NCBI RefSeq assembly: GCF_030077865.1
Contig: NZ_JASDDP010000016.1
Reading direction: 5' to 3' (one strand)
Source of the DNA: Mycoplasma_H phocimorsus
GTDB taxonomy: Bacteria > Bacillota_I > Bacilli_A > Mycoplasmatales > Metamycoplasmataceae
DNA length: 22,287 nucleotides
Under the pieces are notes generated by a model, which was given only the letters and a program-made list of their open reading frames with translations, made no database searches and was not told where the DNA came from. Below are positions 1 through 7,785 of this stretch, piece after piece (the stretch's first letter is position 1; every line of letters starts with the position of its first letter). Made by a program: the position numbers and the translations under genes.

Positions 1-39
1 TTCATCTAAAATTGCTGTTTTTCCTTCTCGTTTTTTCAT
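1..39 (-). CDS. N-terminal fragment of an unidentified protein, cut by the window edge
   Basis: Reading leftwards from the ATG at 39-37 gives an open frame to the window edge, beginning MKKREGKTAILDE. It lies beyond the terminator that follows rlmH, on the same strand, so it is probably a separate transcription unit. Upstream I see AT-rich sequence with a TATAAA (57-52 on the minus strand) 12 bases before the ATG, and no Shine-Dalgarno sequence. Thirteen residues are too few to assign a family. The frame could also be a chance ORF. Confidence 0.4.
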   Translation of the reverse strand, partial: MKKREGKTAILDE

Positions 40-78
40 ATATATTAATATTTTATATTAAATAACATTTTTAACTTT

Positions 79-109
79 AAAAAGTTGCTTAATAAAAATA
101 AAAAGCAAC
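79..109 (-). terminator. Intrinsic terminator after rlmH
   Basis: On the minus strand a perfect 7-bp stem, GTTGCTT (109-103) pairing with AAGCAAC (90-84), encloses an AT-rich loop of 12 bases. It is followed at once by five T residues (83-79). It lies 11 bases after the rlmH stop codon and should end the mnmG-rlmH transcript before the edge gene. Confidence 0.7.
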
Positions 110-119
110 ACTTAAAATG

Positions 120-554
120 TTACTTATGATAGTTTGAATTTTCTTTTATCTTAATTCCGCGATATATTTGTTCAATTAGCATTACTCTAAAAAGTTCATG
201 CGGAAAAGTTAATTTAGAGAATGAAATTAATTCAACATTTTTAAATAAATTTTTATTAACTCCATTGCTTCCGCCAATAATAAAATTAATATTAGAATAT
301 GAAATTTTATTACTAAATTTAATAGAATCAATAGATTCTCCTTGAATATCTAATAAATAATTTTTACAATTTTTAGGCAGTTTTGAAATTAATAATTTTG
401 TTTCTTCATCTTTCTTGTGTTCAATATTTTTTACAATAATTTCTTTCAATTCAATAACATTAATATCAACATTATGAATTTTCCTAGCATATTGATTAAA
501 AATATTTTGTCATTCAGATGACAATTTACCAAAACAAATAATATTAATTGTCAT
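120..554 (-). CDS. rlmH: 23S rRNA pseudouridine(1915) N3-methyltransferase RlmH
   Basis: A SPOUT-family methyltransferase of 144 residues (the family is usually 155-160). Characterised members methylate N3 of pseudouridine 1915 in helix 69 of 23S rRNA, using S-adenosylmethionine, on assembled 70S ribosomes. The glycine-rich IIGGSNG segment (about residues 92-98) and the C-terminal block from LTFPHELFR to YRGIKI, ending near NYHK, are the knotted cofactor-binding region typical of RlmH. The start chosen is the ATG at 554-552, which overlaps the end of mnmG by 11 bases and gives the expected N-terminus MTINIICFGK; codon 15 is TGA read as Trp. A later start would remove the first strand of the fold. 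It is co-transcribed with mnmG, and translational coupling is likely. Identification rests on motif recognition. Confidence 0.93.
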
Positions 555-2385
555 GAATTAAACCTTTTTGTTTTAAATAAAATAATAGCATTTGAATATC
601 TGCAGGATTAACGCCACTAATTCTTGAGGCTTGAGCTATTGTTAATGGTTGTACTTGTTTTAGTTTACTTTTAGCTTCAAAAGCAACATTTTCAACTTCA
701 TCATAATTAATATTTGAAGGAATTTTAATATTTTCAAGTTTTTTCATTTTGGCTGCTTCTTTAACTTGTTTTTCAATATAACCCATTAGCTTGACTTTAA
801 CCATTAATTCATAAGCAAAAGGAAAATCATTTAAAACATCAATATAATCTACATTTGCTCTTGTTAAAATTTTATCAAAACTTACAGCATTAGTAATTCC
901 GTATTTAATAGCTAAATTTGATTTAGTGGAAATATAAGTTGATTTTAATTCTTTTATTTTTTCATCAATTAATTTATATTTATTTTCGATGTATTCAATT
1001 CTTTCTGGTGATAATAAATTAAATTTTTTTGAATAATCCAATAATCTAATATCAGCATTATCATTTCTTAGTAATAAACGATATTCAGCTCTTGAGGTTA
1101 ACATTCTATATGGCTCATTAGTTCCTCTAGTGGTTAAATCATCAATTAAAACACCAATATATGAAGAACTACGTTCTAAAATTAATGATTCTTGATTTCT
1201 TATTTTCAGTACTGCATTTATACCAGCAATCAAACCTTGACAAGCAGCCTCTTCATACCCTGAAGTACCATTAATTTGTCCGGCTAAAAATAAGTTCTCA
1301 ATTTTTTTAAGCTCGAGCGTTTTTTTCAATTCTAAAGGATCAATAGCATCATATTCAATTGCATATGCCCATTTTTGAACTTTAGCATTTTCAAGCCCCG
1401 GAATACTTTTAATTATTTCTTTTTGTACTTCAATAGGCATTGACGTTGAAAGCCCATTGATATACATCACATCACCCTTTTCAGTTTCGGGCTCAAAGAA
1501 AATTTGATGTCTAGGCTTGTCTGAAAATTTAACAATTTTATCTTCTATTGAAGGACAATATCTAGGCCCAATCCCTTCAATCATTCCTGAATACATTGCT
1601 GATTTTTCTAAATTATCATTAATTATTTTATGAGTTAGTGGTGTAGTATAAGTTAAATAACAAGGAGTTTGAAAATCAATTGAAATATTATTTTCAAAAG
1701 AAAATGTAAATCCATTAATTTCAAGTTTTTCTTTTTCTACTTTAGAAAAATCAATACTGTCTGAATAAATTCTTGGTGGCGTTCCTGTTTTTAATCTTTG
1801 AATAATTAAGCCTATTTTTTTTAATGAATCACTAAGTTTAGTTGATGTTTTTTGATTATCGGGCCCTGATACTATTTTTTCATTTCCTCTTAAAATAGTA
1901 GAAGACATATATGTACCGGTCGTTATAATAACTGCATCAGAAATAATTGCCTCTTTATTTTCTAGTATTACTCCTTGAACTTTATTATTTTTTATTATTA
2001 AATCTTCTACTAACCCTTCAATAACTTCTAGATTATCTTGCTTTTTAGCATATTTCTGAATCACCTGCATATACTTATCTTTATCTATTTGTGCTCTAAG
2101 TGCTCTAACGGCCGGACCTTTAGAATCATTAAGCATTTTAATTTGAATCATACACTCATCAGCTCATTTCCCTTGCATTCCGCCAAGGGCATCAATTTCG
2201 CGTGTTATGATACCTTTGGCAGGCCCACCAATTGATGGATTACAAGGCATCATTCCCATTTTTGTTATATCAAGCGTTATTAATGCAGTTTTAGCGCCCA
2301 TTTTTGAGGATATAAAAGCAGCTTCTAATCCTGCATGCCCCGCCCCAATTACTATTATGTCAAATTTTCTATTTTTATTAATCAT
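544..2385 (-). CDS. mnmG: tRNA uridine-5-carboxymethylaminomethyl modification enzyme MnmG (GidA)
   Basis: A 613-residue FAD protein (E. coli 629). With MnmE it installs the carboxymethylaminomethyl (or aminomethyl) group at C5 of the wobble uridine in tRNAs reading split codon boxes. The N-terminal dinucleotide-binding loop GAGHAG is at residues 14-19 and CNPSIGGPAKG at 48-58. Both family cysteines are present: Cys48 (E. coli Cys47) and Cys277 in RYCPSIEDK. KTGTPPR (199-205) and GTSGYEEAACQGL follow, and the C-terminal helical domain binds MnmE and tRNA. The frame is continuous only if TGA at 2166-2164 is Trp74 (GGMQGKWADE). The start ATG at 2385 is preceded by a TATAAT box 7 bases away and no ribosome binding site, so the mRNA may be leaderless. 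rlmH follows with an 11-base overlap. Confidence 0.96.
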
Positions 2386-2392
2386 GCTTTTT

Positions 2393-2398
2393 ATTATA
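2393..2398 (-). promoter_or_regulatory. -10 box of mnmG promoter, probably giving a leaderless mRNA
   Basis: The minus strand reads TATAAT (2398-2393), then seven bases (AAAAAGC), then the mnmG ATG (2385). With normal spacing, transcription would start at or one base before the ATG. A weak TTTTGT (2420-2415) lies 16 bases upstream as a possible -35. No Shine-Dalgarno sequence is present. The promoter is inferred from sequence only. Confidence 0.6.
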
Positions 2399-2615
2399 GT
2401 GGTTTAAATTGTAAACAAAAGAAAATAAAAATAACTAATTAATAATAGATTTAGAAATTAATTTAATAATTGAAAAAACTTAATTATTAATAAATATTTA
2501 AAATTATAATTTAAAACACAAAATAGCAAAAAAGACATTTTTAGCTTTATTTTAAAGACATTTTTAGCTTTTTAAATTATCAAAAATTTATATTTTTTTA
2601 AAAAGTAAATTGTAT
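2399..2615. other. Divergent intergenic region between mnmG and the S10 operon
   Basis: About 220 bases of very AT-rich DNA with no convincing ORF on either strand. It holds the upstream part of the mnmG promoter, a second TATAAT (2505-2510, plus strand) without a recognisable -35, and the tandem 18-bp repeat listed separately. Its position between two divergent housekeeping operons makes it a likely control region. Confidence 0.6.
2531..2571. repeat. Tandem 18-bp direct repeat upstream of the S10 operon promoter
   Basis: The 18-mer AAAGACATTTTTAGCTTT occurs at 2531-2548 and again, without mismatch, at 2554-2571. The start-to-start distance is 23 bases, a little over two helical turns. It ends 44 bases before the -10 box of the rpsJ promoter. 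It could be a pair of protein-binding sites, an upstream promoter element, or a recent duplication. Confidence 0.85.
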
Positions 2616-2621
2616 TATAAT
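2616..2621 (+). promoter_or_regulatory. -10 box of the S10-operon promoter
   Basis: A perfect TATAAT lies 119 bases before rpsJ. Transcription would start near 2628 and leave a leader of about 112 bases. The -35 region (about 2593-2598) is only a run of T, as is common in mycoplasmas. The two direct repeats lie just upstream. Confidence 0.65.
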
Positions 2622-2630
2622 TTTAAACGT

Positions 2631-2724
2631 AACTAAACTTAGAAGCATAAGGTTGTCGATACACCATGAATAGTTGTTGAGGGTGTAATTCGGGTTTTTA
2701 TGTGGAGTTAGTTCATTAAAGAAC
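2631..2724 (+). promoter_or_regulatory. Folded 5' leader of the S10 operon
   Basis: The leader can form a long imperfect hairpin. AACTAA (2631-2636) pairs with TTAGTT (2708-2713), CTT (2638-2640) with GAG (2705-2707), GCATAA (2645-2650) with TTATGT (2698-2703, one G-U), and TACACC (2660-2665) with GGTGTA (2682-2687). A competing small hairpin, GTTC (2711-2714) with GAAC (2721-2724), uses part of the outer stem and touches the AAAGGAG of rpsJ (2725-2731). In E. coli the S10 leader is controlled by L4; a similar role here is inference. I do not recognise the fold as a named RNA family. Confidence 0.5.
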
Positions 2725-2740
2725 AAAGGAGACAACAAAC

Positions 2741-3040
2741 ATGGAAAAAGTACAAATCAAAATTAAAGGATTTGAACACGAAATTGTAGATATGACTGCA
2801 AAGAAAATTGTTTCATTAGTTAAAGCTAAAAAAGAACAATATACCGGACCAGTTCCATTACCTACAAAAAGAGAAGTATTTACAATTCTTCGTTCAGTAC
2901 ACGTTAACAAAAAATCTCGTGAACAATTTGAACAAAGAACACACCAAAGATTAATTACATTAATTAATCCAAGTAAAAATCTTTTAGAAACATTAAAATT
3001 AACTGAAATACCATATGGTGTTAAGTTAACAATTAAATAA
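2741..3040 (+). CDS. rpsJ: 30S ribosomal protein S10
   Basis: 99 residues (E. coli 103), first gene of the S10 operon. S10 sits in the head of the 30S subunit and, as NusE, also takes part in transcription antitermination. The family pattern is intact: KIKGFEHEIVD at the N-terminus, GPVPLPTKREVFTILRS in the middle, and the HVNKKSREQFEQRTHQR loop, which contacts 16S rRNA. The ATG follows AAAGGAG with a 9-base spacing. rplC begins 27 bases downstream. Confidence 0.97.
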   Translation: MEKVQIKIKGFEHEIVDMTAKKIVSLVKAKKEQYTGPVPLPTKREVFTILRSVHVNKKSREQFEQRTHQRLITLINPSKNLLETLKLTEIPYGVKLTIK

Positions 3041-3067
3041 TTAAATTTAATTTTTAAGGAGAATAAT

Positions 3068-3754
3068 ATGAAAGGAATCTTAGGACGTAAAGTTGGGATG
3101 ACTCAATTATTTGCTGCTGATGGTAAGTCAATAGCTGTAACAGTAATTGAAGTTCAACCAAATGTTGTAACTAACGTTTTTACACAAGATAAAGATGGTT
3201 ATGTTTCTACTCAACTTGCAGCTTTTGAACAAAAAGAATACAGAGTGGCAAAACCAAATTTAGGTAAATTCAAAAAAGTTAATACAACACCTAAGCGCTA
3301 CATTAGAGAAATACGTAATATGTCAGGATACGAATTAGGCCAAACAATTGATGCCACATTATTCGCATCAGGAGATTTCGTAGATGTTACAGGCACATCA
3401 AAAGGAAAAGGTTTTGCTGGTACAATTAAACGTTGAAATCAATCAATCGGACCTAAATCACATGGTGGAGGTGGAGGATCACAGCCAGTAAGACAAACGG
3501 GATCAATTGGAGATATTTCAGGTAACAAAGTTGTTAAAGGTATGACAATGCCAGGACATTTAGGTGCTGAAAAAACAACAATCCAAAATCTTGAAGTTAT
3601 TAGTGTAGATGCACAAAATAACTTAATTGTAGTTAAAGGGTCAATTCCAGGACCTAAAAAATCATTAGTAATAATTAAAGAAGCTATTAAACCAGCTATT
3701 AAATCAAAAGAATCTATTGAATTAGTAAATTTAATTAAAGAAGGAGATAAATAA
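3068..3754 (+). CDS. rplC: 50S ribosomal protein L3
   Basis: 228 residues (E. coli 209). L3 is an early assembly protein whose long central loop reaches the peptidyl transferase centre. The N-terminus MKGILGRKVGMTQLF is diagnostic. The loop region with WNQSIGPKSHGGGGGS and the RQTGSIGD stretch is present, followed by GMTMPGHLGAE. The frame passes through TGA at 3434-3436, read as Trp123. A strong AAGGAG precedes the start. The stop TAA overlaps the rplD start by one base. Confidence 0.97.
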
Positions 3755-4767
3755 TGGCAAAAGAAGTTAAAAAAGCTCCTAAAGCTAAAGGGCCACTATT
3801 GCAAAAATGATATTTATCACGTAAACATCAAAAAGCAACAAAAACTCGCCCTGAACTTATCACTTATAGACTTAAATTTGGAGATGATTCAAAAGATTTT
3901 GCTGAATTTACAGAAGCTTTAAATTTCTATAAAGAAAATGCTGCTAATTACTCAAAAGTATGATTACATAAAGATGGAGCATTTAGAGGATCATTTGTTA
4001 AAAAATATACAGATGTTGTTTTAGAAAAAGTTCAAGAAGCAAGCGAAGGTGAAGAAGCTATAGAATTCATTGAAAAGAATCGAATTATTACTGAAGAAAT
4101 GATGGCTAGTGATAAAAAAATAGCTGAAGAAATTGAAGAATTTGAAGAAGTTATTGAAGTTGTTGAAAAAACTGAAAAAGTAATTAGATCAACAGATGTT
4201 TTATCATCAGTATTATTTAACTCAGAAAAAATTTACAATCAAGCAATGTTTGATGTTGTTATTGCTGATAGAGCAGCTTTAAGACAAGGAACACATAAAG
4301 TTAAAAATAGAGGTGAAGTATCTGGTACAGGTAAAAAACCTTGACAACAAAAAGGTACAGGTAAAGCTAGAACTGGTTCTTTAAGAACTCCTGTATTTGT
4401 AGGCGGTGGTAGAGCATTTGGGCCTACAACCGAAAGAAATTACAAAATTAAAGTAAACAAAAAAGTGCGTAAAAATGCCTTAGTTTCAGCATTAACATTA
4501 TTAGCAAGAAAAAATGGCGTTATAGTAGCAGATTTATCATTAAGTAAAATTTCAACAAAATTATTACTTTCACAATTAAAAGAATTAAATGTTGGTAAAA
4601 AAACTGTTATTGTAACTTCAGATTCAAATATATTTTTTAGTGCTAAAAATGTACAAAATGTTTATGTAACAAAAGTAACTTCATTATCAGTTGAAAATAT
4701 TTTATGAGCAGACACATTAGTTATTACAAATTGCGCAGTTAAATACTTAGAAGGGTTGGTAAAATAA
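3754..4767 (+). CDS. rplD: 50S ribosomal protein L4 with a large N-terminal extension
   Basis: 337 residues, against about 200-210 in most bacteria. The conserved L4 core starts near residue 150: LRQGTHKVKNRGEV (176-189), then GTGKKPWQQKGTGKARTGS and FVGGGRAFGPTTERNY, the exit-tunnel loop, and an ordinary C-terminal domain. Residues 1 to about 135 have no counterpart in normal L4. They comprise a basic start (MAKEVKKAPKAKGP), a middle part with two Trp encoded by TGA, and a glutamate-rich, probably helical stretch (about 115-145). The start at 3754 is preceded by AAGGAG and overlaps the rplC stop, and the frame stays open throughout, so the extension looks real. An internal start near 4099 would give a more nearly normal length but has no good ribosome binding site. 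L4 binds 23S rRNA domain I and is a repressor of the S10 operon in E. coli. Confidence 0.93.
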
Positions 4768-4768
4768 A

Positions 4769-5179
4769 ATGCATTATACACAAGTTATTAAAGCACCTAT
4801 TATTACTGAAAAAACTAATATTTTAGCTCAAACTAATAACGAATTTGTTTTTAAAGTAGATATTAGAACAAACAAAATTGAAGTGAAAAAAGTTATTGAA
4901 CTAATTTATCAAGTTAAAGTAGAAAGAGTAAACATTATTCGTCTTGAAAAAGAACCTACACAATTAGGTAGAAGCAAAGGTTTTACAAAAAGATATAAAA
5001 AAGCTATTGTTAAATTAGCACCAGGACATTCAATTAGCTTTTCAGAAGAACAAACTGAAGCAAAAGAAGATGTTCAACAAAAAATAGAAAAAGCTAGTGA
5101 TGCAAAAGAAACTAAAGAAAAATTAGATTCTGTAGAAGAAAAAATTGCAGCAAAATTAGCAAAACAAGAAAACAATTAA
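4769..5179 (+). CDS. rplW: 50S ribosomal protein L23 with a charged C-terminal tail
   Basis: 136 residues against about 95 in most bacteria. L23 sits at the tunnel exit and is the docking site for trigger factor and SRP. The core is clear: IIKAPIITEKT-like start (VIKAPIITEKT, 7-17), NEFVFKVDIRTNK, and the loop with LGRSKGFTKRYKKAIVKL (67-83). From about residue 94 the tail is highly charged and likely helical, rich in Glu, Lys and Ala. Tails on tunnel-exit proteins are known in mycoplasmas. It starts 1 base after the rplD stop. Confidence 0.95.
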   Translation: MHYTQVIKAPIITEKTNILAQTNNEFVFKVDIRTNKIEVKKVIELIYQVKVERVNIIRLEKEPTQLGRSKGFTKRYKKAIVKLAPGHSISFSEEQTEAKEDVQQKIEKASDAKETKEKLDSVEEKIAAKLAKQENN

Positions 5180-5182
5180 TAA

Positions 5183-5229
5183 GCGGAATATAACTGCTTA
5201 AAAGAAAAATCCGCAATTATTTTTAAGCA
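5183..5229 (+). promoter_or_regulatory. Interleaved RNA pairings before rplB (possible pseudoknot or switch)
   Basis: The 62-base gap between rplW and rplB is the longest inside the first part of the cluster. GCGGA (5183-5187) can pair with TCCGC (5210-5214). TGCTTAAAA (5195-5203) is perfectly complementary to TTTTAAGCA (5221-5229), with a G-U pair adding a tenth pair. The order is A-B-A'-B', so the two helices form a pseudoknot or exclude each other. The second helix ends two bases before the AGGAG of rplB (5231-5235). No run of T follows, so it is not a terminator. Function is inferred from position. Confidence 0.55.
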
Positions 5230-5241
5230 AAGGAGACAAAA

Positions 5242-6087
5242 ATGGCAATTAAATATTATAAGCCAACTACAAACGGTCGTAGAAATATGTCTCAATTAGA
5301 TTATTCAAAAAACCTTTCAGGTCATGCACCAGAAAAGTCATTACTTGTATTATTAAAAAATAATGCAGGACGTAATAATCAAGGTAAGATTACAGTTCGT
5401 CACAAAGGAGGTAGAGTTAAAAGATTCTACCGTTTAGTAGACTTTAAAAGAAATAAAGACAACATCATTGCAACTGTAAAGACAATTGAATATGACCCAA
5501 ACCGTTCAGCTAATATAAGTTTAGTTACTTATGCTGATGGAGAGAAAAGATATATTTTGACACCTAAAGGAATTCAGTTGGGTGCAAAAATTGAATCAGG
5601 AGAAAATGTTGATATTTTAGTAGGTAATTCATTACCACTCGCAAATATTCCTGAAGGTACATTTGTACATAACATTGAAATGCAACCAGGAGGCGGAGGA
5701 GTTATAGCTCGTTCAGCAGGTATAAGTGCTCAAATTCTTGGTAAAGATGACAACGGAAAATATGTTGTTCTAAAATTAAAATCAGGTGAAACTCGTCGTA
5801 TTTTAGCAAGATGTAGAGCAACAATTGGTGTTGTAGGTAATGAAGAACACTTATTAGTTAATGTAGGTAAGGCTGGAATTAATCGTCATAAAGGTATTAG
5901 ACCAACAGTTCGTGGTTCAGTAATGAACCCAGTAGATCACCCACATGGTGGTGGTGAAGGAAAACAACCTATTGGACGTAAAGCGCCTTTAACACCATGA
6001 GGTAAAAAAGCACTAGGAATTAAAACAAGAAAAACTAAAAAATCTTCAACTAAATTAATTATTAGAAGAAGAAAGGAAACTAAATAA
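5242..6087 (+). CDS. rplB: 50S ribosomal protein L2
   Basis: 281 residues (E. coli 273). L2 is required for subunit association and peptidyl transferase assembly. The N-terminal RNA-binding domain (GRNNQGKITVRHKGGR near 44-59) and the C-terminal MNPVDHPHGGGEG motif (228-240), with its conserved histidine, are intact. It ends in a basic tail with RRRKETK. TGA at 5998-6000 is Trp253 in LTPWGKKALG, so the apparent stop there is not real. An AAAGGAG box lies just before the ATG, next to the possible pseudoknot. The stop overlaps the rpsS start by one base. Confidence 0.98.
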
Positions 6088-6362
6088 TGGCAAGAAGTTT
6101 AGCTAAAGGTCCATTTGCGGACGATCACTTATTAAAAAAAGTTGATGCAATATTAGAAAAAAAAGCACCTAAAAAACCAATTAAAACATGATCACGTCGT
6201 TCAACAATCTTTCCAAAATTTGTAGGATTAACTTTTCAAGTACACAATGGTAAAAAATTTATTGATGTATATGTAACAGATGATATGGTGGGACACAAAT
6301 TAGGAGAATTCTCTCCAACAAGAACATACACGGGACATGGTTCAGATAAAGGTAAAAAATAA
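6087..6362 (+). CDS. rpsS: 30S ribosomal protein S19
   Basis: 91 residues (usual 92). S19 forms a complex with S13 in the 30S head and contacts A-site tRNA. The start MARSLAKGPF and the sequence WSRRSTIFPKFVG, with Trp as TGA, are characteristic, as are MVGHKLGEFSPTRTYTGH and the basic end. It has one-base TAATG overlaps with rplB before and rplV after, suggesting translational coupling. Confidence 0.97.
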
Positions 6363-6706
6363 TGAATAAAGAAGTATTCGCACATATAAAAATGCAAAGA
6401 ATCTCAGCAAGAAAAGCTAGATTAGTTGCTGATTTATTTCGTGGTCAAACAGTAGCTCAAGCTATTAATATATTAAATAACACATATAAAAAAGCTTCAA
6501 TATTATTTTTAGGTGTATTAAACTCAGCTATTGCTAATGCAACAAACAATCATGCATTAGATGCAAGTAAATTATTCGTTTCTACAGTATTAGTTAATGA
6601 AGGTCCAACATTAAAAAGATTTCAGCCACGTGCTCGTGGTACAGCAAAACCAATTTTAAAAAGAACATCACATATTTCAATTGGTGTAAAAGAAAAAGAG
6701 GTATAA
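6362..6706 (+). CDS. rplV: 50S ribosomal protein L22
   Basis: 114 residues (usual 110). L22 lines the polypeptide exit tunnel with an extended beta hairpin, the region where macrolide resistance changes fall. Visible features are RISARKARLVADLFRGQ at 13-29, the helix with NNHALDASKLFVS, and the hairpin GPTLKRFQPRARGTAKPI. It starts inside the rpsS stop (TAATG). rpsC follows after four bases. Confidence 0.97.
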   Translation: MNKEVFAHIKMQRISARKARLVADLFRGQTVAQAINILNNTYKKASILFLGVLNSAIANATNNHALDASKLFVSTVLVNEGPTLKRFQPRARGTAKPILKRTSHISIGVKEKEV

Positions 6707-6710
6707 GAAT

Positions 6711-7397
6711 ATGGGACAAAAAGTAAATCCAAATGGGTTTCGTTACGGAATAACAAAAGCTCATAACTCACAATGATTCGAAGAAAAAGATAATTTTGCT
6801 CAAAAATTATTACAAGATCAAAAAATATATAAATTCTTCGAAAAATTAATTCGTCAATACCAAATTGGTAATGTTGAAATCAAACGTAATAAAGAAAATA
6901 AAGTGCTTGTTAGAATTCATAGTGCAAAATCAGGTGTTTTACTAGGACAAAATGGTGAAAACATTAAATTAATAAGTTCAAAATTACAAAAAACAATTAA
7001 AGATAGAAAACTGGAAATTGTTATTGATGTAGTTAATATTGCTAAACCAGAATTAAATGCTAAATTAGCAGCTGAGTTAATTGCAATGAAATTAGAAAAT
7101 CGTGAAAGCTTCAGAAATGCTCAAAAATTTGTTATTAATAATGCATTAAGAGGCGGAGCAAAAGGTATAAAAACAGCAGTATCTGGTCGTTTAAACGGCG
7201 TTGACATGGCTAGAACTGAAGGGTATAGTAAAGGTGAAATGAAACTACATACTCTTAGACAAAAAGTTGATTACGCAACTGCTACAGCGCGTACAACATA
7301 TGGGGCTATAGGTGTTAAAGTATGAATCTCATTAGGAGAAATTTTAACAAAAACTAAAGGAGGAAGTGATGCTGCAACCGAAAAAAACAAAGCATAG
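6711..7397 (+). CDS. rpsC: 30S ribosomal protein S3
   Basis: 228 residues (E. coli 233). S3 is at the mRNA entry site and has helicase activity together with S4. MGQKVNPNGFRYGI is the family start. The KH domain carries the GxxG-like GQNGEN (about 82-87). The C-terminal domain has GRLNGVDMARTEGYSKGEMKLHTLR in two stretches and TARTTYGAIGVKVW. The frame runs through TGA at 6774-6776 (Trp22) and 7323-7325 (Trp205). It ends at TAG 7395-7397, and its last 29 bases overlap the start of rplP, whose own ribosome binding site lies inside rpsC. Confidence 0.97.
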
Positions 7398-7785
7398 ACG
7401 TACCTTTAGAATTCCTCATGATAAAACAGTAGCTTCAAAAGGTAATAAAGTTTCATTTGGTGAGTTTGGTTTACAAGCTCAAACAAGTGCATGAGTAACA
7501 GCCCGTCAAATAGAATCAGCCCGTATTGCTATTACACGTCGTATGGGTCGTGAAGGACAAGTGTTTATTAGAATCTTCCCTCATCTTTCATTGACATCAA
7601 AACCAATTGGTGTTCGTATGGGAAAAGGTAAAGGTGCTCCTGAAAAATGAGTAGCTGTTGTTAAGGTTGATACTATGATGTTTGAAGTATCAGGTGTTAA
7701 AGAAGAAGTTGCAAGAGATGCTTTAAGATTAGGTGGACACAAATTACCTGTTAAATGAAAAATAGTAGAAAGAGAAGGTAAATAA
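7369..7785 (+). CDS. rplP: 50S ribosomal protein L16
   Basis: 138 residues (usual 136-144). L16 shapes the A-site tRNA channel of the 50S subunit. The start MLQPKKTKHRRTFR and the segments VSFGEFGLQAQ and ARIAITRRMGREGQ are diagnostic, as is GVRMGKGKGAPEKWVA. Three Trp codons (7491, 7648 and 7756 region) are TGA, so a standard-code reading breaks this gene completely. The strong AAAGGAGG (7356-7363) inside rpsC decides the start. The stop overlaps rpmC by one base. Confidence 0.97.

Noticed and set aside
2207..2407. Plus-strand ORF of 66 codons opposite the start of mnmG
   Set aside because: It lies antisense to the well-conserved FAD-binding region of mnmG, has no ribosome binding site, and its translation shows no domain.
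2505..2510. A second TATAAT upstream of rpsJ as an additional promoter
   Set aside because: No -35, no extended -10 and very AT-rich surroundings; such matches are expected by chance here.
2531..2571. CRISPR-like repeat
   Set aside because: Only two copies with a five-base gap; far too short a spacer, and no cas genes in the window.
2645..2690. tRNA-like segment in the S10 leader (resembles a T-arm)
   Set aside because: No acceptor stem, anticodon arm or CCA end can be built around it.
3434..3436. Apparent premature stops (TGA) in rplC, rplD, rplB, rpsC, rplP, secY, map, rlmH, mnmG and tkt
   Set aside because: They fall where these families have Trp or accept it, and frames continue perfectly. 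This is the mycoplasma code, not pseudogenes or frameshifts.
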